DNA from: Hyphomicrobium sp.
GTDB lineage: Bacteria > Pseudomonadota > Alphaproteobacteria > Rhizobiales > Hyphomicrobiaceae
Reading direction: 5' to 3'
Length of the DNA stretch: 64,000 nt
Assembly (NCBI GenBank): GCA_025351425.1
Contig: JANXVY010000071.1
Location: 1 to 64,000 of the forward strand
Shown: in pieces, positions 42,953 to 53,469 of the stretch
How the letters are laid out: every line of letters starts with the position of its first letter
Position numbering within the stretch: the first letter of the stretch is position 1
Notes under the pieces: model-generated
Told to the model about the DNA's origin: nothing
Databases searched by the model: none
What the model saw: only the letters and a program-made list of their open reading frames with translations
Made by a program: the position numbers and the translations under genes

Positions 42953-43768
42953 TTATGGCGGCCTGCGCGGGAGGAGTTCGGGGCGGTACTCGAAATGCAT
43001 GGTGTCGAAGTGCGACCAGCGGCCGCCCCAGATGAAGCCCTCCGCTTCGAAGGCCTCGACGATTTCAGGGGGGAAGTCGTTGCGATAGGCGGGCGGTGTA
43101 TCGGAATAAGGGGATACCCAGCGCCAGTAGTGGGCCTGGGCAGGGGCGAGATCGATCGCAATGCCGTAGCCGTGGGCCGACAGCTGCTTCGTGCCAGCGA
43201 TTGTGCGGCAGCTGTAGGTTCCACCGGTCGGCAGCAGGAATTTGTCGAAGTGGGCGGGCAGGGCGTCCAGCCTGGCCGAAACCGCCTGCAGGCGAACGGC
43301 AGCGCCTTGAAGAGCGTTGAAGTTGATCTGACGGCCGGATTTCTTAGGGAGCCAGACCACGTTGACGAGGTTCGGCGTCACCCCCCCACTGCGGCAGTTG
43401 CCATACAACTTGTCGAATAGAGCCGGGGGGCGGGCGCGGCCGGGGTCGGTGCCGGCCGGCGGCGGAACGAGCGGGTTGCCTGCCGGATAGGGGTAGGCGA
43501 AGATATCCTTGATGTCGGGTTCGGCAAGCCACGCATCATAAGACTTCACGCCTTTACCGTCGTCGATTTGCATCCGCGCGCCGTCTCGCCAGACGATTTC
43601 GCCACCCTCGACGCGGTCCAGCGCGGCGGGATAGGCAGCCACCAAGTCCGAAAGCGAACGTTCGAGAGTTCCAGCGTCTGGCGCCTGTGCCGCCGCCGGG
43701 CTGATCAGTAATGGGCCAGCGGCCAGGATCGTCAGTGCCAATCGCACCAGGCTTTGCCTTCCATTCAA
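42953..43768 (-). CDS. Exported M15-type peptidase (D-alanyl-D-alanine carboxypeptidase-like)
   Basis: A 271 aa protein with a signal peptide (to about residue 28, AAAQA) and a C-terminal M15/VanY-like domain. The zinc-binding motif SAHGYGIAIDL (about 196-206) and FIWGGRWSHFDTMHFEY (about 250-266) give the His, Asp and His ligands. It would act on peptidoglycan peptides in the periplasm. The start is TTG 43768 or GTG 43747; the latter has GGAAGG nine bases upstream and would give the signal peptide MRLALTIL. It seems monocistronic and divergent from the ppx/gppA gene. Confidence 0.8.
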   Translation of the reverse strand: MNGRQSLVRLALTILAAGPLLISPAAAQAPDAGTLERSLSDLVAAYPAALDRVEGGEIVWRDGARMQIDDGKGVKSYDAWLAEPDIKDIFAYPYPAGNPLVPPPAGTDPGRARPPALFDKLYGNCRSGGVTPNLVNVVWLPKKSGRQINFNALQGAAVRLQAVSARLDALPAHFDKFLLPTGGTYSCRTIAGTKQLSAHGYGIAIDLAPAQAHYWRWVSPYSDTPPAYRNDFPPEIVEAFEAEGFIWGGRWSHFDTMHFEYRPELLPRRPP

Positions 43769-43922
43769 GATCTGCCGCAGGAGTATTTGACCAACGGTCG
43801 CGACCTGCTAAACTCGACCTAACTGTAACCAGATTACCGCCCGAAGTCGTGGCAAGCATCCGCTCGCAAGCATCCAATCGCGAGCGGATTGCGACCCTAA
43901 AGCCGGGCACTGGGGTATTGAC

Positions 43923-45221
43923 GTGGAGGGTTCTCCCGCAGAACCAGGCGCACCTGAAGCGCCAGATTCGGACGCGACGACGGACGCGCTTGATGGCGTG
44001 GGCGAAGGTGCGCCAGTTTTTTCGGAAAGCAATTTAGAAAGCAATTTAGAAAGTGGTGCCAACGGCCCAACTGCGGCTCAGTCCCTACATGGGCTAGAGC
44101 TTACTGTGCAAGAGCCGGCTTCCTCTACAGTACGGCCTGCGGCGCGGGGACAACGGGTGGGCGTCTCGTTTGAAACCTCGATGACCGGCAACGATATCTA
44201 CGGTGCTCTCGATCTCGGCACCAACAATTGCCGCTTGCTGCTGGCGCGACCCTCCAGGCGCGGGTTCCGCGTGGTGGATGCGTTTTCGCGCATTATCCGG
44301 CTGGGAGAAGGTGTGTCGCAATCGGGCACGCTGAGCGAACCGGCAATGTCGCGCACGATCGACGCGCTACGGGTGTGCGCGGGCAAGGTGCAGCGTCACG
44401 GCGTGGCCCGGGCCCGATTTGTTGCGACGGAAGCTTGCCGGGTAGCCTCGAACGGGCCTGAGTTTCTGCGGCGCGTGGAACGCGACCTCGGGCTGAAACT
44501 CGAAATGCTGTCGCGCCACGACGAAGCGCGGCTGGCGGTTGCCGGGTGCGCATCACTCATCGATCCGAATTCGGAATTTGCCCTGGTGTTCGATATCGGC
44601 GGGGGGTCATCGGAACTCGTCTGGCTCGATCTCACCAAACGGGCCCAGCCTTGGCGGGCCCCGTTCGCGAACCGGCGCGAGGCGGACGACGCCATGATGG
44701 CGTGGACATCGCTGCCGGTCGGCGTGGTGACGCTCGCGGAAACCTTCGGCGGACGCGAAGTCAATCCGGACGTTTTCGAGGCGATGGTGGATCATGTAAC
44801 CGCCATGCTGCTGCCGTTCGAGGCGACGCACGGGGTTACGCAGAAAATCATGGGCCGTAAAGTTCATCTGTTGGGGACGTCGGGGACCGTGACGACGGTG
44901 GCCGGTATCCAGCTGGGGCTGCAGCGATACGACCGCTCGGCGGTCGACGGGTGCTGGCTCAAGGTCAAGGACGCTCAGGCGATTACCTACAACCTCCTGG
45001 CTCGGACCTATGAACAGCGCGTTGCCGAGCCCTGCATCGGCCGCGACCGCGCGGATCTGGTGTTGGCGGGATGCGCCATCTTGGAGGCGCTGCTGAGGCA
45101 ATGGCCCTGCGAAAACCTGCGGGTGGCGGACCGGGGCTTGCGCGAAGGCATATTGACCACGTTGATGGCGGAAGACGGCGTCTATCGGCCCGGCCGCCGC
45201 CGGCGTGGTACACGGACATAG
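43923..45221 (+). CDS. ppx: Ppx/GppA-family phosphatase
   Basis: A 432 aa protein. After a disordered, acidic N-terminal extension of about 85 residues comes the actin-like fold: phosphate-1 motif YGALDLGTNNCRLL (about 93-106), then FALVFDIGGGSSELVWL (about 220-236) and LLGTSGTVTTVAG (about 319-331). These enzymes hydrolyse polyphosphate and/or pppGpp. The GTG start at 43923 gives the extension; ATG 44181 would begin just before the fold and is the alternative. The gene is followed 76 bp downstream by rlmE, probably in the same operon. Confidence 0.85.
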   Translation: MEGSPAEPGAPEAPDSDATTDALDGVGEGAPVFSESNLESNLESGANGPTAAQSLHGLELTVQEPASSTVRPAARGQRVGVSFETSMTGNDIYGALDLGTNNCRLLLARPSRRGFRVVDAFSRIIRLGEGVSQSGTLSEPAMSRTIDALRVCAGKVQRHGVARARFVATEACRVASNGPEFLRRVERDLGLKLEMLSRHDEARLAVAGCASLIDPNSEFALVFDIGGGSSELVWLDLTKRAQPWRAPFANRREADDAMMAWTSLPVGVVTLAETFGGREVNPDVFEAMVDHVTAMLLPFEATHGVTQKIMGRKVHLLGTSGTVTTVAGIQLGLQRYDRSAVDGCWLKVKDAQAITYNLLARTYEQRVAEPCIGRDRADLVLAGCAILEALLRQWPCENLRVADRGLREGILTTLMAEDGVYRPGRRRRGTRT

Positions 45222-45297
45222 AATTTGGTTCTCGCCTGCGGGTGCGCTTTGCGCTTCTGAGAGCGTGGATGCACCGCTTAGATGAAGGTTTCAAACG

Positions 45298-46059
45298 TTG
45301 AGTACGTCCAAAAAAGGCGGCGGCAAATCGCCAGGTGGCGGGCAGCACGCTCTGCACGTGCGGGTGAAGACCGCCAAGAGGCGGACGGTATCGTCCGTGC
45401 GCTGGCTCGAACGCCAGTTGAACGACCCGTATGTCGCGGCGGCACACCGGGAAGGCTACCGCTCGCGGGCGGCCTACAAGCTCAAGGAAATGGACGACAA
45501 GTATCACCTGCTGCGCCCGGGAATGCGGATTATCGATCTCGGCGCTGCACCGGGCGGCTGGAGCCAGATCGCTGCCGACAAGGTCAAGTCGCTCGACGGC
45601 AAGGGCGCGCACCGCGGGCAAGTGATCGCAATCGATATCGATCCGATGGGGGAATTGCCGGGCGTCGAGGTGCTCCATCTCGATTTCACGCTGCCCGAGG
45701 CCGAGCCGCTGCTCAGGTCACTGCTGCGGGACGGCCGCGCGGATGGGGTGCTGACCGACATGGCGGCGCCGACTGTCGGGCATACGCGCACGGACCATCT
45801 GCGCATCATGGGGTTGGCGGAGGCGGCGGCGGTGTTTGCAGCCGACGTGCTGGAGCCGGGCGGGTGGTTTCTCGCCAAGGTGTTTCAGGGTGGCACGGCC
45901 AACACGCTGCTCGACATGCTGAAGCGCGATTTTGCGACCGTGCGCCATGTGAAGCCGCCGGCCAGCCGGTCCGACAGCGCCGAACTCTATGTCCTTGCAA
46001 CGGGCTTCCGAGGGCGGGCGAAGGACGAGCGAGCGAACCGCGACGGCGTATCGGATTGA
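45298..46059 (+). CDS. rlmE: 23S rRNA (uridine-2'-O-)methyltransferase RlmE (FtsJ/RrmJ)
   Basis: A 253 aa FtsJ-family methyltransferase that modifies U2552 of 23S rRNA. The substrate-binding YRSRAAYKLKEMD (about residues 55-67), SAM-binding IIDLGAAPGGWSQIA (about 78-92), catalytic Asp region MAAPTVGHTRTDH and Lys in FLAKVFQGG (about 183) form the K-D-K-E tetrad layout. A basic N-terminal tail precedes it. TTG 45298 is preceded by GAAGG. Its last 73 bp overlap the convergent minus-strand gene ending at 45987. Likely cotranscribed with ppx. Confidence 0.93.
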   Translation: MSTSKKGGGKSPGGGQHALHVRVKTAKRRTVSSVRWLERQLNDPYVAAAHREGYRSRAAYKLKEMDDKYHLLRPGMRIIDLGAAPGGWSQIAADKVKSLDGKGAHRGQVIAIDIDPMGELPGVEVLHLDFTLPEAEPLLRSLLRDGRADGVLTDMAAPTVGHTRTDHLRIMGLAEAAAVFAADVLEPGGWFLAKVFQGGTANTLLDMLKRDFATVRHVKPPASRSDSAELYVLATGFRGRAKDERANRDGVSD

Positions 46060-46331
46060 GCGGTGTCCTTGGGCGCATTCTTGCGACGGCGGCGCTGGAT
46101 ATCCTTGAACCGCGAGACGGCTCCCGCGAGGTCTTTGATGATGGGGTCGTCGCTGCCTTGCTTTTTCAAGCGCGCGCGCCAGAGCGTCAGAACGCGGATC
46201 GCATTGGCAATATGATCGTCCGTCATCTCCTCGAGCGGGATCTCACGGCCGTCACGCGTGGTCCAGAGCAGAATTTCGCGCTCTGCCTCGCGGGCAGCGT
46301 AGGCAACGCCGGTCGATCGGACGAGGGACAT
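45987..46331 (-). CDS. Conserved hypothetical protein downstream of queC
   Basis: A 114 aa basic protein. A short acidic segment (DGREIPLEEMTDDHIANAIRVLTLWRARLKKQ, about 28-60) forms two helices, and the C-terminus is rich in Arg and Lys. It resembles small conserved phage- or rhizobial-type hypothetical proteins without assigned role. Start ATG 46331 lies five bases after the queC stop, with GGAGG upstream, so it is likely coupled to queC. Its 3' end overlaps rlmE by 73 bp on the opposite strand. Nucleic-acid binding is possible but unproven. Confidence 0.6.
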   Translation of the reverse strand: MSLVRSTGVAYAAREAEREILLWTTRDGREIPLEEMTDDHIANAIRVLTLWRARLKKQGSDDPIIKDLAGAVSRFKDIQRRRRKNAPKDTAQSDTPSRFARSSFARPRKPVART

Positions 46332-46335
46332 GAAT

Positions 46336-48552
<2,217 letters not shown>

Positions 48553-48585
48553 GTCCCAAGGCCGGCGCCAAAATATGTTGAGATT

Positions 48586-48996
48586 GTGACGCCGCTTTAC
48601 ACGGCCTTAAGGATCGCAGGGCTATATCCTTGGGCGTTCCTTGTGGTTCCAGCTTTGACATCGAACACTGTGCAGCGTCATCCAATACAACGTGATCGTC
48701 GGTCCTGGTCGAGACAGCTCCCTGTGCTGCTCTGCTTCCTCTTGGCCACGGGATATTTCGCCTATCACGTCATTCATGGGCGGCACGGTTTTGAGGCGCG
48801 CGCAAGATTGATTGAACGCTCCAGTGTACTGGAGTTCGAGATCAAGAGCCTCGAAGCCGTGCAGTCGCATTTGGCGAGCGATGTTGCGCTGCTGTCCCCT
48901 GAAATGCCGGCTGCCGATCTCGTTGAGGAGATTGCGCGCGACGCGCTGGGCTTTTCACGGCCTTCGGATCGGATTTTCAAACTCCAGCCTCAGTAA
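48586..48996 (+). CDS. ftsB: FtsB/DivIC-type septum formation initiator
   Basis: A 136 aa single-pass membrane protein of the divisome. One hydrophobic helix (PVLLCFLLATGYFAYHVI, about residues 45-62) is followed by a coiled-coil (RARLIERSSVLEFEIKSLEA) and the typical C-terminal EEIARDALGFSRPSDRIFKLQ. FtsB joins FtsL and FtsQ in septal peptidoglycan synthesis. The GTG start at 48586 is uncertain; a TTG at 48655 would remove about 23 residues and give a more usual length. It sits between eno and an unknown gene, in the typical place. Confidence 0.85.
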   Translation: MTPLYTALRIAGLYPWAFLVVPALTSNTVQRHPIQRDRRSWSRQLPVLLCFLLATGYFAYHVIHGRHGFEARARLIERSSVLEFEIKSLEAVQSHLASDVALLSPEMPAADLVEEIARDALGFSRPSDRIFKLQPQ

Positions 48997-49076
48997 CGGC
49001 TGACGCTGCGGTTTTTTTCTCCTAACATGACCTCTTGTTCGCATGCGGATCTGTCCGGTTGCGGGAGGAGAATGTC

Positions 49077-49406
49077 ATGGCCGTTAAACCCGAAAGAGCA
49101 GCACCGCTCGAGTTGGATCCGCCGGCAGAAGCACTGGACGCGCAATCCGCATCAGAGGTCATGCGGGCCTGGATCGCTGATGGGCGGTTGCACGTGACGT
49201 TTCATGCCGACACGTTTTCGCACGACGTTTCCGAATGGGGGCGGATGCTCGCCGACATCAGCCATCATCTGGCGCGCGGGGTGTCGCTTGGCGGACTGTT
49301 GACCGAACGGGAAGCGCTGGCAGCAATCACGGAAGCCTTTGACCGGGGCGCCAACGGAGCTTCAACCGTGACCGGCGGGCGGGTGGAGGGGCGCACGAAA
49401 CATTGA
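49077..49406 (+). CDS. DUF5076-like protein
   Basis: A 109 aa cytosolic protein with ATG 49077 behind GGGAGGAG. Its central domain (VMRAWIADGRLHVTFHADTF, then EWGRMLADISHHLARGV) matches the DUF5076 pattern found in rhizobial genomes; the function of the family is unknown. The C-terminus is short and basic. It lies 80 bp after ftsB; cotranscription is possible but not required. Confidence 0.7.
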   Translation: MAVKPERAAPLELDPPAEALDAQSASEVMRAWIADGRLHVTFHADTFSHDVSEWGRMLADISHHLARGVSLGGLLTEREALAAITEAFDRGANGASTVTGGRVEGRTKH

Positions 49407-49624
49407 ATTTGCGGCAGCCACGGGTTGCAGGGCCTTGCCATCAGCCGCAATACAAAGTGACCAGTGTGGCAAATCGGCCGTATTTCCACAGCATTCCGAC
49501 TGGTCTACACACAAGCTAGGGCATAACTGGGGCTCAACTTATTGTCGTAATCGCATCCGAGGAATAGAGGCCTTAGGAACTGGTTCCGGCGTTATCATAA
49601 ATTCGTTGTAAAGGGATGCACTCT

Positions 49625-50026
49625 ATGCTGGTCCGTTCGCTCATGATTTCTAGCCTGGCTGCAGGGTCCGCGCTGCTGGCCGGTTGCGCCGACACCGCCT
49701 CGATGTTCGGCAACAGCGCCAACCTGACGACGTCGTCGGTGGCTCCCACCGCTGCCGCCAAGGCAGACCCGGTTTGCTCTTCGCTCACCTCGCAGATCGA
49801 TGGCCTTCGCAAAGAAGGCGTCGCCGACAAGATCGAAAAGGCGTCGCTCAAGAAGTACAAGATGACGACCGCGGAGCTGGTCAAGGCTGATCAGCTGAAC
49901 AAGGCCAACGCTGACTTCCAGAACAAGTGCTCGACCTACAAGCCGACGACAGCAGCCGTCACTGCGCCTGCCGCTGCCGTTGGTGCGGTCAAGGAAGCGG
50001 CCAACACCGCTGTCGCCAAGCCCTGA
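49625..50026 (+). CDS. Small lipoprotein
   Basis: A 133 aa exported protein with a lipobox LLAGC (Cys about residue 21) after a hydrophobic signal. The mature part is short and Ala/Lys rich (helix SLTSQIDGLRKEGVADKIEKA), suggesting a helical, possibly cell-wall-associated lipoprotein. ATG 49625 is preferred because AAGGG lies eight bases upstream; ATG 49616 is too close. The same architecture recurs in the next gene (a second lipoprotein with a CQSVKAELDRL helix), so the two may be functional or evolutionary relatives. Confidence 0.75.
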   Translation: MLVRSLMISSLAAGSALLAGCADTASMFGNSANLTTSSVAPTAAAKADPVCSSLTSQIDGLRKEGVADKIEKASLKKYKMTTAELVKADQLNKANADFQNKCSTYKPTTAAVTAPAAAVGAVKEAANTAVAKP

Positions 50027-50120
50027 TCGAGGCCTGCGACGAGCATTTGCTTCCGTCACATGAGTTTGCGTTTGCCCGATCCGAGCGAAGCGGGCCTGGG
50101 CATTAATTGGAGGACTTCGG

Positions 50121-50441
50121 GTGGTGCAGATGGTCATGTGGTCAACGCGTGCTAATTGGCGCGCGCAGATCGTGCCAACGGTCGTGATTGCCGGCATTCT
50201 GGCGGGTTGCGCGGGCGGGGGCTCGTCGACGGGCGGCGACCCCGGCGCTAAGCAGTTGCCGCCGGGTTCAAGCTGTCAGAGCGTCAAGGCTGAACTCGAC
50301 CGGCTTGTCGGCAGCGGGGTGCAAAGTTCGGTCGAAGCGCAGACGGCCGGGCGTAAGCTTGCACCCGCGCAAAAGGCGCAAGCCGACCGCTACAATCAGT
50401 TGTTGGAACAGTATTTGGGCGCACGCTGCCACGTCGCCTGA
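50121..50441 (+). CDS. Small lipoprotein
   Basis: A 106 aa exported protein with a lipobox ILAGC (Cys about residue 30) after the signal helix. The mature part contains a short helix with CQSVKAELDRLVGSG and QTAGRKLAPAQKAQADRYNQLLEQYLG, ending in a cysteine-containing tail. Starts at GTG 50121, 50124 or ATG 50130/50136 are possible; GGAGGA upstream supports 50121-50124. It shares layout (lipobox, conserved Cys, helical body) with the preceding lipoprotein, and a terminator follows. Confidence 0.75.
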   Translation: MVQMVMWSTRANWRAQIVPTVVIAGILAGCAGGGSSTGGDPGAKQLPPGSSCQSVKAELDRLVGSGVQSSVEAQTAGRKLAPAQKAQADRYNQLLEQYLGARCHVA

Positions 50442-50465
50442 ACGGGTGCAGCAAAGCACTTTCCA

Positions 50466-50502
50466 GGGGCCGGCGAGCGATCGCCGCGCCCCGCTTTTGT
50501 TT
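50466..50502 (+). terminator. Rho-independent terminator after the lipoprotein pair
   Basis: GGGGC-C-GGCGA pairs with TCGCC-G-CGCCCC with small bulges, followed by GCTTTTGTTT. It is 24 bp after the lipoprotein stop. Confidence 0.75.
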
Positions 50503-50572
50503 GGGGAGCAGCCTGGGCTCTCGACAGCCGGGGGAATTCACGCCAAGTGTTCAGCTTAGCTACGCAAGACAA

Positions 50573-50742
50573 CTAGAGCATTTTCCGACGAAGTGGATGC
50601 CGGTTCGTCGAAGAAAATGCGACAAAATCAGAAACCTAGAGCATTTTCCGACGAAGTGGATGCCGGTTCGTCGAAGAAAATGCGACAAAATCAGAAACCT
50701 AGAGCAAAATTCCGAGTCCGTAGGATCGGAATGTGCTCTAGG
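50573..50742 (+). repeat. Two tandem 63 bp hairpin repeats and a related palindrome
   Basis: Copies start CTAGAGCATTTTCCGACG at 50573 and 50636. Each contains AGCATTTTC…GAAAATGC and GACGAA…TTCGTC arms. From 50698 a third, diverged palindrome runs CTAGAGCA…ATTCCGA / TCGGAAT…TGCTCTAG to 50742. This is a dispersed repeat family typical of Hyphomicrobiales; a fragment occurs at about 33817. Confidence 0.85.
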
Positions 50743-50764
50743 CCATCCCCAAAAGGAGCGACTC

Positions 50765-51019
50765 ATGGACCGGCAGACGCGTGATCTGGTGATGTTGGCG
50801 GTGATTGGTTTGGTGGCGGGTTACTTGGCGTCCGTCATCGTCGGGGGCACGGGGCTCATTCGCTATCTCGTCTCCGGGGTGATCGGCGCGTTCGTCGGCC
50901 CGATGCTGCTGGGCGCGCTAAAGGTCGACCTCGGAATACGCAACACGTTGGCGGCGCAGATCGTGACTGCGACAATCGGGGCGATCGTTGTCGTAATCCT
51001 GGCGCGGTTGATCGGTTAA
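50765..51019 (+). CDS. GlsB/YeaQ/YmgE-family membrane protein 1
   Basis: An 84 aa protein with three transmembrane helices. The glycine-rich motif LVAGYLASVIVGGTGLIRYLVSGVIGAFVGP is typical of the transglycosylase-associated/YeaQ family of stress-linked membrane proteins; the biochemical role is unknown. ATG 50765 has AAGGAG upstream; the longer frame through the repeats is spurious. It is followed 60 bp later by a paralogue, so it is likely a tandem duplication. Confidence 0.85.
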   Translation: MDRQTRDLVMLAVIGLVAGYLASVIVGGTGLIRYLVSGVIGAFVGPMLLGALKVDLGIRNTLAAQIVTATIGAIVVVILARLIG

Positions 51020-51079
51020 GACGCACGGCATGCTGAGCCTGAAAAATTCAGCCAGCATTTCACAACGAGGAGAGACGCC

Positions 51080-51367
51080 ATGACCTTAGCTCAAATTGAG
51101 CCCTACAAGATCTACATCATTCTGGGCGTGATCGGCTTGATCGCAGGTTGGCTTTCTGGCCTGCTGCTCGGCGGCGGCGGTTTGATCCGCAACCTGATCG
51201 TGGGCGTGCTCGGTTCGATGGTCGGCGGATTGCTGATCAACATGGGCTGGCTCAAGCTGCCATTCACGGTGCCGCCGGTCATTCCGTACGGAACGGAAAT
51301 CGTGGTCGCGACGATCGGTGCGGTCATCGTCACCATCCTCGCGCGGTTGCTTGCCGGGCGAGCCTGA
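51080..51367 (+). CDS. GlsB/YeaQ/YmgE-family membrane protein 2
   Basis: A 95 aa paralogue of the preceding protein. Three hydrophobic helices with GLIAGWLSGLLLGGGGLIRNLIVGVLGSMVGG and a short extra segment (WLKLPFTVPPVIPYG) before the last helix. GAGGAG precedes the ATG. Tandem YeaQ-like genes occur in several alphaproteobacteria; membrane stress protection is inferred from relatives. Confidence 0.85.
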   Translation: MTLAQIEPYKIYIILGVIGLIAGWLSGLLLGGGGLIRNLIVGVLGSMVGGLLINMGWLKLPFTVPPVIPYGTEIVVATIGAVIVTILARLLAGRA

Positions 51368-51456
51368 CGGCTCGACGACGCGCCGAAGGGCGGGCTTGAT
51401 CTTCGAGGGCCGCCGGGGCAGCTTAGCTGCGTCGTGTTTCACCTCTGGGAAAGCCT

Positions 51457-52407
51457 ATGGTCACCGTCTTAGATGCGGGCGCGGCGCGTCCGCGTCACCC
51501 CGAAAAAGCCCTCAATCCGGATACACCGCGGCTCGAAAAGCCGGCTTGGCTGCGCGTGCGTGCGGCCGGGTCGCCAGAATACGCGCGCACTGCCGAGATC
51601 GTCCGAGAGCACGGGCTGTCGACCGTGTGCCGGGAGGCAGCATGCCCCAATATCGGCGAGTGCTGGTCGAAAAGGCATGCGACCATGATGATCATGGGCG
51701 AAATCTGCACGCGGGCGTGCGCGTTTTGCAACGTCGCGACGGGCAAGCCTGCGGCGCTTGATGCGACCGAACCGCAGAGGGTCGCTGATGGGGTGGCGAA
51801 GCTTGGGCTTGAGCATGTTGTTATCACGTCGGTCGACCGGGATGACCTGCCAGATGGCGGCGGCGCGCATTTCGGCGCGGTGATCCGAGCGGTGCAAGCT
51901 GCGGCGCCTGGCACGACCATTGAGGTGTTGACGCCGGACTTCCTGCGCAAGGAGGGCGGTTTGGAGTCGGTGATCGCCGCGCACCCCGATGTGTTCAATC
52001 ATAATCTGGAGACGGTGCCAGGACGTTACCTGGAGATCCGCCCGGGCGCGCGGTATTTTCACTCCGTCCGTGTGCTGCAGCGGGCCAAAGAACTGGACCC
52101 CGCCGTGTTCACCAAGTCGGGCCTGATGGTAGGCTTTGGCGAAACGCGCGAGGAGATCATGCAGGTGATGGACGACCTGCGGTGTGCAAACGTCGATTTC
52201 CTCACCATCGGGCAATACCTGCAGCCGACGCCCAAGCATGCGCCGGTTGCCAGGTTTGTGACGCCGGCGGAGTTCGAGGAATTGGCCCGGATCGGGATGG
52301 CCAAGGGCTTCGCGCTGGTTGCAGCGTCGCCGTTGACGCGGTCTTCTTATCATGCAGGCGAAGATTTCCAGCGCTTGCGGGCTGCTCGTCAGCGCGCTCT
52401 CGCCTAA
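51457..52407 (+). CDS. lipA: Lipoyl synthase
   Basis: A 316 aa radical-SAM enzyme inserting sulfur into octanoyl groups. The auxiliary-cluster cysteines CPNIGECW (about residues 56-62) and the radical-SAM motif CTRACAFC (about 82-89) are present, as is the C-terminal [10 protein letters not shown] segment. It makes the lipoyl cofactor of E2 subunits, so it also serves the 2-oxoacid dehydrogenase E1 encoded in this window. ATG 51457. It is followed 18 bp later by a COQ10-like gene, an order typical for alphaproteobacteria. Confidence 0.96.
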   Translation: MVTVLDAGAARPRHPEKALNPDTPRLEKPAWLRVRAAGSPEYARTAEIVREHGLSTVCREAACPNIGECWSKRHATMMIMGEICTRACAFCNVATGKPAALDATEPQRVADGVAKLGLEHVVITSVDRDDLPDGGGAHFGAVIRAVQAAAPGTTIEVLTPDFLRKEGGLESVIAAHPDVFNHNLETVPGRYLEIRPGARYFHSVRVLQRAKELDPAVFTKSGLMVGFGETREEIMQVMDDLRCANVDFLTIGQYLQPTPKHAPVARFVTPAEFEELARIGMAKGFALVAASPLTRSSYHAGEDFQRLRAARQRALA

Positions 52408-52425
52408 CTTACCGGGAGCGCCAGC

Positions 52426-52914
52426 GTGCCGACCTTCGATAGCGTTCGCCGGGTGCCGTATTCACCTCAACAGATGTACGCGCTGGTCGCGGACGTGGAG
52501 CAGTATCCGCAGTTTCTGCCGCTGTGCGAGGCACTGACCGTGATCTCACGGTCGAGCGTAGACGGGCGCACCGTCATCGTGGCGGCGATGGAAGTCGGCT
52601 ACAAGGCGATCCGCGAAAAATTCACGACACGCGTTCAACTGAGCCCCGAGGTGCCGCAGGTGACGGTGAGCTATCTCGACGGGCCGTTCCACCATCTGGA
52701 AAACCGCTGGCGGTTTCTGCCGGTCGCGGGCACCGGCGGGTGCGACGTGAGTTTCTGGATCGATTATCAGTTCAAGTCGCCACTGCTGGGGCTGTTGATG
52801 GGGGCGATGTTCGACAAGGCGTTCCATAAGTTCTCGGAAGCCTTCGAGCAGCGTGCGCGTGAAGTCTACGGGCCGCCTGTGGCTGCAGCAGGATCGGTGT
52901 CGACCAGCGCCTGA
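52426..52914 (+). CDS. COQ10/RatA-type START-domain protein
   Basis: A 162 aa polyketide-cyclase/START-like protein. The N-terminus MPTFDSVRRVPYSPQQMYALVADVEQYPQFLPLC is the family signature, followed by the beta-sheet with VSYLDGPFHHLENRWRF. Eukaryotic COQ10 binds ubiquinone; bacterial relatives (RatA) were linked to ribosomes, so function is uncertain. GTG 52426 has GGGAG upstream. It follows lipA by 18 bp, as in many alphaproteobacteria. Its last 49 bp overlap the convergent cinA gene. Confidence 0.9.
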   Translation: MPTFDSVRRVPYSPQQMYALVADVEQYPQFLPLCEALTVISRSSVDGRTVIVAAMEVGYKAIREKFTTRVQLSPEVPQVTVSYLDGPFHHLENRWRFLPVAGTGGCDVSFWIDYQFKSPLLGLLMGAMFDKAFHKFSEAFEQRAREVYGPPVAAAGSVSTSA

Positions 52915-53390
52915 TGGCAGAGCTGGAGGGCGACTCGAACGGTTTCCATGCGGATGGCGCTGCGGCCGATGTCGCCCAAGTTCAACACGGTATGCAGGGG
53001 ATGCTGTCCCCGGCGCTTGGCGGCCAGATGAACAAGGCCGACGGGTTTTTCCGGCGTGCCGCCGCCGGGACCCGCAACGCCCGTGACGGCGACGCTCAGG
53101 TTGGCGGTCGAGGCGCGGATCGCGCCACCCGCCATGGCGAGGGCCACCTCGGCGCTGACCGAGCCATACCGCCCGATCAGCGTGGCAGGAACCCCTAGCA
53201 GGTCGCATTTGGCGCCGTTCGAATAGGTGACAAAGCCGCGATCGAAGGCGTCGGAGGAGCCTGGAATTTCGGTCAGAAGGCCCGCGATGAGGCCGCCGGT
53301 GCAACTCTCGGCTGTGCACATCATGAGCCGTCTGGCGCGCAGCGCAGCCAACAAGTTTCGGGCCGCTGTCAGGTCGTCTGGATCGAACAT
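52866..53390 (-). CDS. cinA: CinA C-terminal-type amidohydrolase
   Basis: A 174 aa CinA-family nicotinamide mononucleotide deamidase-like protein. The motif TAESCTGGLIAGLLTEIPGSS (about residues 26-46) and the TGVAGPGGGTPEKPVGLVHLA segment (about 105-125) are diagnostic. It lacks the N-terminal MoaB/MptA domain of longer CinA. It likely scavenges NMN. ATG 53390 is chosen over 53501. It overlaps the COQ10-like gene by 49 bp on the opposite strand. Confidence 0.9.
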   Translation of the reverse strand: MFDPDDLTAARNLLAALRARRLMMCTAESCTGGLIAGLLTEIPGSSDAFDRGFVTYSNGAKCDLLGVPATLIGRYGSVSAEVALAMAGGAIRASTANLSVAVTGVAGPGGGTPEKPVGLVHLAAKRRGQHPLHTVLNLGDIGRSAIRMETVRVALQLCHQALVDTDPAAATGGP

Positions 53391-53403
53391 CGGGCCCCCG
53401 AAC

Positions 53404-53444
53404 GAAAAAGGGCCTGCCGCAGGGATATCCCCAAGGCAGGCCCT
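53404..53444 (-). terminator. Rho-independent terminator of the marR-like gene
   Basis: On the minus strand AGGGCCTGCC pairs with GGCAGGCCCT (perfect 10 bp), followed by TTTTTCG. It lies 26 bp past the MarR stop and upstream of cinA. Confidence 0.85.
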
Positions 53445-53469
53445 CACGAGGTTACGCGGTCCGTGCCTA

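Larger units (their letters stand above)
50442..50764. other. Gene-free stretch with terminator and hairpin repeats
   Basis: Between the lipoprotein and the YeaQ-like gene lie a terminator (50466-50502) and two tandem 63 bp repeats plus a related palindrome (50573-50742). A longer frame covering these repeats is present but it is repeat-derived. Confidence 0.7.

Noticed and set aside
50501-51019. Long frame joining the 63 bp repeats to the first YeaQ-like gene
   Set aside because: The N-terminal part is repeat-derived (identical 21-residue copies); the true start is ATG 50765 with a proper ribosome site.
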